A stretch of DNA of 64,000 nucleotides. It comes from Protula sp. h YS-2021. Its lineage: Eukaryota > Annelida > Polychaeta > Sabellida > Serpulidae. Below the pieces are notes generated by a model. It worked only from the letters and a program-made list of their open reading frames with translations. It made no database searches and was not told the origin of the DNA. The stretch covers positions 48,059,256 to 48,123,255 of the forward strand of contig OX457026.1 of the NCBI GenBank assembly GCA_949752745.1. Reading direction: 5' to 3'. Position numbers and translations under genes: made by a program. The stretch's first letter is position 1, and each line of letters begins with the position of its first letter. This document shows, in pieces, positions 57,620 to 64,000 of the stretch.

Positions 57620-58090
57620 ACTGAATGAAATTTTGCAACGACCCAAGCTTTACACAAATAGCGAACTCCGTCAACGAAATTTTGCAACGATCCACGTTTT
57701 ATACAAATGGTGAACTGCGTCAGCGAAATTTTGCAACGACCCAAGCTTTAAACAAATAGCGAACTGCGTCAGCGAAATTTTGCAACGACCCAAGCTTTAC
57801 ACAAATGGCGAACTGCGTCAGCGAAATTTTGCAACGACCCAAGCTTTACACAAATGGCGAACTGCGTCAGCGAAATTTTGCAACGACCCAAGTTTTACAC
57901 AAATGGTGAACTGCGTCAGCGGAATTTTGCAACGACCCAAGTTTTACACAAATGGTGAACTGCGTCAACGAAATTTTGCAACGATCCAAGTTTTACACAA
58001 ATGGTGAACTGCGTCAACGAAATGGTGTAACAATCCACGCCTTACACAAATGGTGAACTGCATCAAAGAGATTTTGCAACGGCTAAAACG
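57620..58090. repeat. 49-bp VNTR, copy 2, ~9 units
   Basis: Same unit as at 46,460. Several consecutive units (57,770-57,900) are identical, which implies recent expansion. It is about 193 bp shorter than copy 1, close to four units. Confidence 0.94.
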
Positions 58091-58753
58091 TTACATAAAT
58101 GACGAACGTTAACGAAAGTTTCTATACACGAATAGGGAACCGCAATGTGTAGAGATTTTGACATTACACCACTCTGAAATCGTACTGCAGTAGGTACGAA
58201 ACAAGTTTATCGCTCCCAGTTTAATGAAACAACCTGTTTAAGCCAGTCCCTTGAACTAACACATGTCATACCTAATGACTAACAATGTTAACCGCTTCTG
58301 TAATGCCCTTCACCAACCCCAATATCAGTCGGGGCGTAATGGCGAGCAAAAATAATCTCCACGCTTACTTTTATCATGTATCAAAATGGGAGAGGGGTGG
58401 CGTTCAATGGATCTACTGCTGTTTTACCTGGATATCATTTGGCAACCTGCTGTCACGATTTCTTTAAAGTTACCTAAAATTCCCAGCTCTACAGTACACA
58501 TCTATTATCACATGTTGTAGTAATAAATCAACTAAAACAACAAGGTTCTTTTGTTTGTCACAAGGAACCTGGGTAATCAGCAGTTTCATGAAATCGTGAA
58601 ATCCCAGCAATTTCTTACACTGAGTAATTTCTTTGCGTACTTTGGCCCTTTTAAGAAATATTAAACAATTGATGACCTCTTACGATATAGATTCGGCTGT
58701 TCCATAGAACTTGATCGGTTGTTAATATCGAAAGACATATTTGGAGTGAGTTC

Positions 58754-58957
58754 TTGTTCAGTGTTTCGATACAGATTCGGCGTGCTCTTGAACGATTTGA
58801 TGTCGACAGATTCAGCATTCTACCTACATGTGAAATATTTCGCCAATTTATTGAGAAAGGTAGGCTTGAGTGTGTTAAACTCACTCAAATGCTCAAGGAA
58901 TGTGCATATTTTTCAAGTCCAGCTATGCGGCGGCGGGCAACTAATAAGCTTTTGTAG
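58754..58957 (+). pseudogene. EF-hand-like peptide segment, copy 2
   Basis: The counterpart of 47,799-48,011. The loop reads FDVDRFSILPTCE, so the Gly at position 6 has become Ser, removing a residue that EF-hands almost always keep. The acceptor-like 'ttcttgttcag' and the donor-like step (58,859/58,860) are preserved. This fits decay after duplication. Confidence 0.35.
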
Positions 58958-59238
58958 TTCAAATGAGAAATCGTAAAAATTACTAACCATTTTTTTTCAC
59001 TCGTGCATATCTGCTTTTTCGAGAACGAATTAAAATTCGGCTTTTGTTAAAATGTCAGTTGTTAAGTACTGGATAATCTATCGAAATTTTAACATTCTAT
59101 AAGATCACCAAAAATATCTCGCTTCTTCTATGCCTTAGAATTCTTACTTTCAATAATACCATGCTTCAAATATAATTGGTAGTACTTGAGATATGATCTT
59201 CACAAACCACTTAGCATGGGAAATTCCACCTAAAATTT

Positions 59239-59259
59239 CAAGGTCACACAGTGACCTTG
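59239..59259. repeat. Perfect palindrome with AGGTCA half-sites, copy 2
   Basis: Identical to 48,286-48,306. It is followed by 'aacaacgacaggtcattgat', which adds another GGTCA nearby. Confidence 0.7.
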
Positions 59260-59695
59260 AACAACGACAGGTCATTGATTGGCGCTGTCACAAGCAGAAG
59301 GATCATGCAAATGAAACATTAGTTTTCTTAATATGTTAATCTGCATTATGATGAGAGTAGAAAAACTGCTTAATAACAATTCACATTCACATGGAGAGCA
59401 CCATGGCATCATCGTCATACATGAAAAAATTTTAAAAAACTTTTGTCGAAAAGTGTCAAGCCTTTTGGAAAGTAACAGACACCCACAATGAAAATATTTC
59501 GTTTCCAATGGAAATGTGGCATCGTCATGTAAATTTAAGGAGCGATTTATGCTTGTCCCGTTTATCCAGGGATAAAACAAGTAGGTCAGTTAAACTGACT
59601 TACTTGAAACTGACTATGTCCCCCGCAGGCGTAAAATCAAAGTATCTCATTTCGTTAGGTTGGATTACATCCCTCAGCAATTCGCATCATATTGT

Positions 59696-60493
59696 TAGGA
59701 TCCAAAAGACTGTACCAGTTATACCGCTAAACTGATTGATTTATTGATTGATTGTTTGATTGGTTTAACGACACCAGCAACCCGTTAGGGTCATATTGTG
59801 TCAGTTCTGTTGCTATAGAAAGACTCAGTTGAAACTAAAATCGATTAATATAGACAAAACAAGCAGTGTACACATCTAAAACCGACTAAATTTAATTTAA
59901 AACTTACTGTACAAATGTATTTCTTTCAGAAAAGAAATAATTTTGCTTGGTGCTACCTTTGTAAAAAGGTCTTTCGTGGAGTTCACACTGTAGTAGCGTG
60001 AACGAATGTTCTGAAAATCTACGCAATTGAGTAGAATGTTTTACAGTCAAACGTTCTTGACAACCAATACATTGTGGAGGCGGATCGCCTCTCAAAAGAT
60101 ATCCGTGGGTGATGTATGTATGCCCGATTCGATGCATAACCGTTGAATCGCGAATATTGCAAAAAGCTAGGTGCATTTGTCCTACTGTTGGTTGGATTTG
60201 AAAGAGTTTGTTATTTCTTTGTTCGTTCCACTTTTGTTGCCAAAGGTTTTTTACATAACTTGAGATATGTGGTTTAAAGTCGGAGTTCGGTATGAGAAGG
60301 TCGGATATGTTGTAGTTTAGCGCCTCTTTTGCTGCATGGTCCGCAGCTTCATTACCCGCTATGCCGACGTGACTGAATACCCAGCAAAACACTAGTGATT
60401 TTCCTTGTTTGAATACCCGTTCACCCGATTTTCTAGTGATTGTAAGACATGATAGGATCCAAAAGACTGTACCAGTTATACCGCTAAACTGAT
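59696..60493 (-). mobile_element. 5'-truncated LINE insertion with 41-bp TSD
   Basis: A 41-bp direct repeat starting 'taggatccaaaagactgtac' lies at 59,696-59,736 and 60,453-60,493. The 716 bp between them, read on the minus strand, contain the end of an RNase H domain, a ~160-bp 3' UTR and an (ATCA)n tail. The left copy continues the pre-insertion sequence of unit R ('ttgttaggatcc', as at 48,696), which confirms polarity. The target lies at the junction of unit R and the 275-bp satellite. Confidence 0.92.
59897..60452 (-). pseudogene. LINE ORF2 C-terminus: RNase H end plus Cys/His motif
   Basis: The reading starts inside the RNase H domain and shows FCWVFSHVGIAGNEAADHAA, matching the family's 'WvPSHvGi.GNE.AD.AAK' block with the last catalytic Asp kept and the Pro replaced by Phe. 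A linker (ISSYVKNLWQQKW) and PPQCIGCQERLTVKH follow, the usual C-x2-C...H motif after RNase H. Right after TVKH a small frameshift occurs; the alternative frame continues as a normal C-terminus and stops at 59,897. Everything upstream (endonuclease, reverse transcriptase) is lost to 5' truncation. An I-like, RNase H-bearing clade is likely; the exact clade is uncertain. Confidence 0.88.
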
Positions 60494-61880
60494 ACCCAAG
60501 TTTAGTACAAAACACCGTTAAGGTGGCAACAGATAACAATACTTAAATCCCTGCACCGCATTCTTCCAACACCAACAGTTGACAGCTTACCGCGCTAATA
60601 CCGATGATTGCGACTATGCCGTTGTCACAATCATCCATACTAGCTAAACGGCGACGGCGACGCCAACGCCACTGGTTTCAGTAGGCTGCAGGTCTGGAAA
60701 CAAGTATTGATTTATTGGCCATCACTTGAAGAAAAGCGCACAAAAACTGTACCAGTTATGAAGCTAAACTGATACTTACGCCTCGTGCGAAACACCATTA
60801 TGGTGAGCAACATAGAACCATACTTAATCAATGCACTGCATTCTTCCAACACCAAGAGTTGACGGCTTACCCCTCTAATACCGATGATTGCACCTATGCC
60901 GTTGTCACAATCATCGATACTAGCTGAACGCCGACGCCAACGCCACTGGTTTCAGTAGGATGCAGGTCTGGAAACAAGTATCGATTTAATGGCCATCATT
61001 TGAGGAAAAGCGCACAAAAACTGTACCAGTTATGAAGCTAAACTGATACTTACGCCTTGTACGAAACACCATTATGGTGAGCAACACAGATCCATACTTA
61101 ATCAATGCACTGCATTCTTCAAACACCAAGAGTTGACGGCTTACCCCGCTAATACCGATGATTGCACCTATGCCGTTGTCACAATCATCGATACTAGCTG
61201 AACGCCGACGCCAACGCCACTGGTTTCAGTAGGATGCAGGTCTGGAAACAAGTATCGATTTAATGGCCATCATTTGTGGAAAAGCGCACAAAAACTGTAC
61301 CAGTTATGAAGCTAAACTGATACTTACGCCTTGTACGAAACACCATTATGGTGGGCAACATAGTTCCATACTTAATCAATGCACTGCATTCTTCCAACAC
61401 CAACAGTTGACGGCTTACCTCGCTAATACTGATGATTGCAACTATGCCGTTGTCACAATCACCGATACTAGCTGAAAGGCGACGCCAACGTCACTGGTTT
61501 CAGTAGGATGCAGGTCTGGAATCAAGTATTGATTTTTTGGCCATCACTTGCGGAAAAGTGCACAAGAACTGTACCACTTACAAAGCTAAACTGTTACCCA
61601 TGCTTAGTGCGAAACACCATTATGGTGGACAACGCTTAAAAAAACTTAAATCCCTGCACTACATTCTTCTTACACCAACAGTTGACGGCTTACCTTACTA
61701 ATACCAATGATTGCGACTATGCCGTTGTCACAATCACCGATACCAGCTGAAAGGCGACGCCAACGCCACTGGTTTAAGTAGGATGTAGGTCTGAAATCAA
61801 GTATTGAATTATTGGCCATCACTTAAAGGAAAGTGCACAAAAACTGTACTAGTTAAACAGCTCAACTGATAATTACGTCT
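60494..61880. repeat. 275-bp satellite array B, five units
   Basis: 'gccgttgtcacaatca' lies at 60,618, 60,898, 61,172, 61,446 and 61,721, spaced 274-280 bp. It is the same unit as array A. The two arrays are embedded in the same order after unit R, so array and unit were probably duplicated together. Confidence 0.94.
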
Positions 61881-62167
61881 AGTATTGATGAAAGGCCTCC
61901 ATTTCCTAAACCTAAGGCATATCCTAAAAATCATCAAATTTCTCGCAAACCCAAACCCTGGATTGTGCCTACGGTTCCATAGTCAATATAAAAGGTCACG
62001 AATACTAATGTCAGGACTTACGTCATACAATTATAACAGTAAACTAAATTTTCAAGACAGTATATCTTTGGTCACATTCAAGGCTATCATACACAAAAAG
62101 GGTTTGTCTCCAATTTTGGGCGAATTGCCAAACAGTTAATAGTCACATGGGAACTTATGTCCAATAT
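61881..62167. repeat. Dispersed family fragment, pair with 62,520-62,620
   Basis: 'gatgaaaggcctccatttcc..aaacctaaggc' is echoed at 62,536 by 'gttgaaaggccgccattttc..aatctaaggc'. The later part ('ttttcaagacagtat', 'gcgaattgccaaac', 'gggaacttatgtcc') belongs to the 13.1-14.3 kb family. Confidence 0.6.
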
Positions 62168-62259
62168 CTTAAAGGTTAGTTAGTTAGTTAGTTATTTGAT
62201 TGGTTTAACGACACCGACATCTGTTGCAGGTCATATTGTGTTATTCCTTAACTTAAAGG
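62168..62259 (-). mobile_element. 5'-truncated LINE 3' end, 76 bp, with 8-bp TSD
   Basis: CTTAAAGG occurs at 62,168-62,175 and 62,252-62,259. Between them is the same minus-strand LINE 3' end and (TAAC)n tail as at 49,430. The short TSD is less decisive than the 13- and 41-bp ones, but the structure is the same. Confidence 0.8.
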
Positions 62260-62683
62260 AAAAGTTAAGATAGTAACAAGACCATATTCCTGCGTCAGTT
62301 AAGATCTTAAGAAAAATAAAATTGGTTTCTCGCCAAAATTTCTATTATTTTTTTTATTATTTTTTTTTTTTTAAATGTATCTCGTGGGAAGAAATACGTT
62401 TAAGACCATTTTATTTTGATCAATAATTATGCTAAGCACCAAAAAGTAACAGCATCTTAGGCACTAAACCTCGCTACATTTGAAATAAATTTTATGACAG
62501 CTAAGCTTCATTCCTGGCTTTTGTTCTTAAATTTGTTGAAAGGCCGCCATTTTCTTAATCTAAGGCGGATCCCAAAATATCGAATTTCTCTAGGATCCTT
62601 AAAAGATATGTCTCTTTAAACTGGTTTGTGGTCAACATTTCCGCCAATTTATGGCTGATGCTTAATGTCCCGTTTAGTGAGAC
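62260..62683. other. AT-rich, dispersed family remnants, no gene
   Basis: T-rich at 62,343-62,372. 'gcaccaaaaagtaacagcat' and 'tttccgccaatttatggctg' belong to the 13.1-14.3 kb family. 'gatccttaaaagatatg' and neighbours are unassigned. Confidence 0.5.
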
Positions 62684-64000
62684 CGCCAGAGGCCTTCAAA
62701 GAAGCACTACTTCTCCATGATCAGCGTCAATTCCGTCTCCAAATTTCTCTTGGTTTACGGGTTTTGTTTCTTATGCCATGAACCTTTTTCCACAGCTGAC
62801 GGTTTTTTCACGACGCGCCAGGACTGAGGAAAGCATGGCTTCACCCGCGCAACATTCTATTAGGCAATCATATTGTCTGATAACTGGGTGATGGCAGGGG
62901 AGAAGCCCATCCTCAATTTCGGACAGTACAGAGGTCAGATGACCGTGCGCGGAATGATTTCATGTCCTCAAAGCGAAAGTGGTCCAGATGTCGCACGGAC
63001 AATGCAGTTTTATATCGCGCATATTGCGCATATGCATGTTCTTCCACATTATTACCGACAACTGTAACTCTGTCAATGGCTAATGTACGCTTCACTACCG
63101 TTTAGTTTAACGGTTGTTACAATAACAGGCGCTTTGTTATGTTTCCTCCCTTGCAAATTTAGAATCATGGATGCCCAGTTTTAGAAGTTCAATATTAGCT
63201 ATATTGTACTGTTCGGCTTAATGGCTATTGTAAATTATAGGATCATGCCTTTTGTGGTGTGCACCCCTATGAGTATTGCGTATTATAAACTATTGTAACG
63301 AATCCTTCAAAACGGGTCTTCTGAAAATAAACAACTGACTTAACTGGGTTTAATGCAGTTCAGCAATAGCCGACTATATGCCGGAAAAAGTCGAAGAGCA
63401 AATGGAAATACGAACGAGATTCTTGAAGGAAGTGATTGCTTCGTTTAATTCTAGAATATTTACAAAAAACTGAATGAAATTTTGCAACGACCCAAGCTTT
63501 ACACAAATGGCGAACTCCGTCAACGAAATTTTGTAACGATCCACGTTTTACACAAATGGTGAACTGCATCAGCGAAATTTGACAACGACCCAAGCTTTAC
63601 ACAAAAGGCGAACTCCGTCAACGAAATTTTGCAACGACCCAAGTTTTACACAAATGACGAACTGCGTCAGCGAAATTTGTAACGACCCAAGTTTTACACA
63701 AATGGTGAACTGCGTCAGCCAAATTTTGCAACGAACCAAGCTTTACACAAATGTCGAACTCCGTCAACGAAATTTTGCAACGATCCAAGTTTTACACAAA
63801 TGGTGAACTGCGTCAACGAAATGGTGTAACAATCCACGCCTTACACAAATGGTGAACTGCATCAAAGAGATTTTGCAACGGCTAAAACGTTACATAAATG
63901 ACGAACGTTAACGAAAGTTTCTATACACGAATATGGAACCGCAATGTGTAGAGATTTTGACATTACACCACTCTGAAATCGTACTGCAGTAGGTACGAAA
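62684..64000. repeat. Segmental unit R, copy 3, cut by the window end
   Basis: Matches copy 2 from 'gccagaggccttcaa', but a ~31-bp insertion ('agaagcactacttctccatg'...) follows that phrase. It contains the 64-codon frame (62,873-63,067) and the VNTR and continues past the window. The offset to copy 2 is 5,850 bp at the 5' side of the VNTR and 5,799 bp after it, so the VNTR is one unit shorter. Confidence 0.92.
63475..63880. repeat. 49-bp VNTR, copy 3, ~8 units
   Basis: Same unit as at 46,460 and 57,620, with several short variants (GAAATTTGACAACG, GAAATTTGTAACG). Variant order differs from both other copies, so arrays turned over after duplication. Confidence 0.93.

Larger units (their letters stand above)
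56866..59696. repeat. Segmental unit R, copy 2, with extended 5' part
   Basis: From 57,250 it matches copy 1. Its 5' extension (56,866-57,249) is shared only with copy 3 (62,684-63,104). The extension contains a 64-codon frame (57,022-57,216) that is conserved in copy 3 apart from two residues and matches no family I know. The LINE at 59,737 inserted at its right edge. Confidence 0.92.

Overview
This window looks like metazoan nuclear DNA, most likely from a marine lophotrochozoan and probably a mollusc. It is AT-rich and repeat-dense, and it has no operon-like or bacterial coding structure. It carries several copies of a SINE core with an 'attagtcgcc' box followed by 'gcagtgggtgtattcttaag', which I remember from mollusc SINEs. 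The phylum call is inference from memory, at roughly 60% confidence.

I see no intact protein-coding gene. The longest open frames (226, 211, 193, 190, 184 and 178 codons) fall in minisatellites, low-complexity DNA or a broken LINE. Recognisable coding remnants are: a hAT transposase C-terminus (1.58-2.24 kb); the end of a LINE RNase H domain (59.90-60.45 kb, minus strand); and a short EF-hand-like peptide repeated inside a segmental duplication (47.8 and 58.75 kb).

Layout. 0-5.6 kb: degenerate AT-rich repeats, the hAT relic and a 1.9-kb foldback. 5.6-8.0 kb: an element duplicated in tandem, a 101-bp array, and a small minisatellite ending in an RFX X-box next to a CRE. 8-14.3 kb: mostly unassigned DNA plus two dispersed degenerate families. 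14.3-20.7 kb: elements with 27-30 bp minisatellite cores. 21.5-25.3 kb: a 51-bp satellite containing a 1,567-bp near-identical duplication. 25.3-26.5 kb: a ~145-bp satellite. 26.5-31.2 kb: dispersed repeats, a 16-bp minisatellite, a ~115-bp array, and hairpin or transposon ends. 31.2-32.2 kb: a 27-bp minisatellite. 32.8-35.15 kb: SINE cores alternating with a 10-bp VNTR. 36.7-45.1 kb: a tandem array of ~2-kb units. 45.2-45.7 kb: a MITE. 46.1-64 kb: a composite segmental array made of a unit with an internal 49-bp VNTR, arrays of a 275-bp satellite, and later SINE and LINE insertions.

The window reads as a history of amplification. Minisatellites grew inside mobile elements, those elements were duplicated as larger blocks, and retrotransposons then inserted. 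Four insertions can be resolved by target-site duplications: one full SINE and three 5'-truncated LINE copies. The strongest leads are the SINE-VNTR composite, the X-box/CRE site beside a half-site minisatellite, the EF-hand-like segment in the segmental duplication, and the LINE with a 41-bp target-site duplication.
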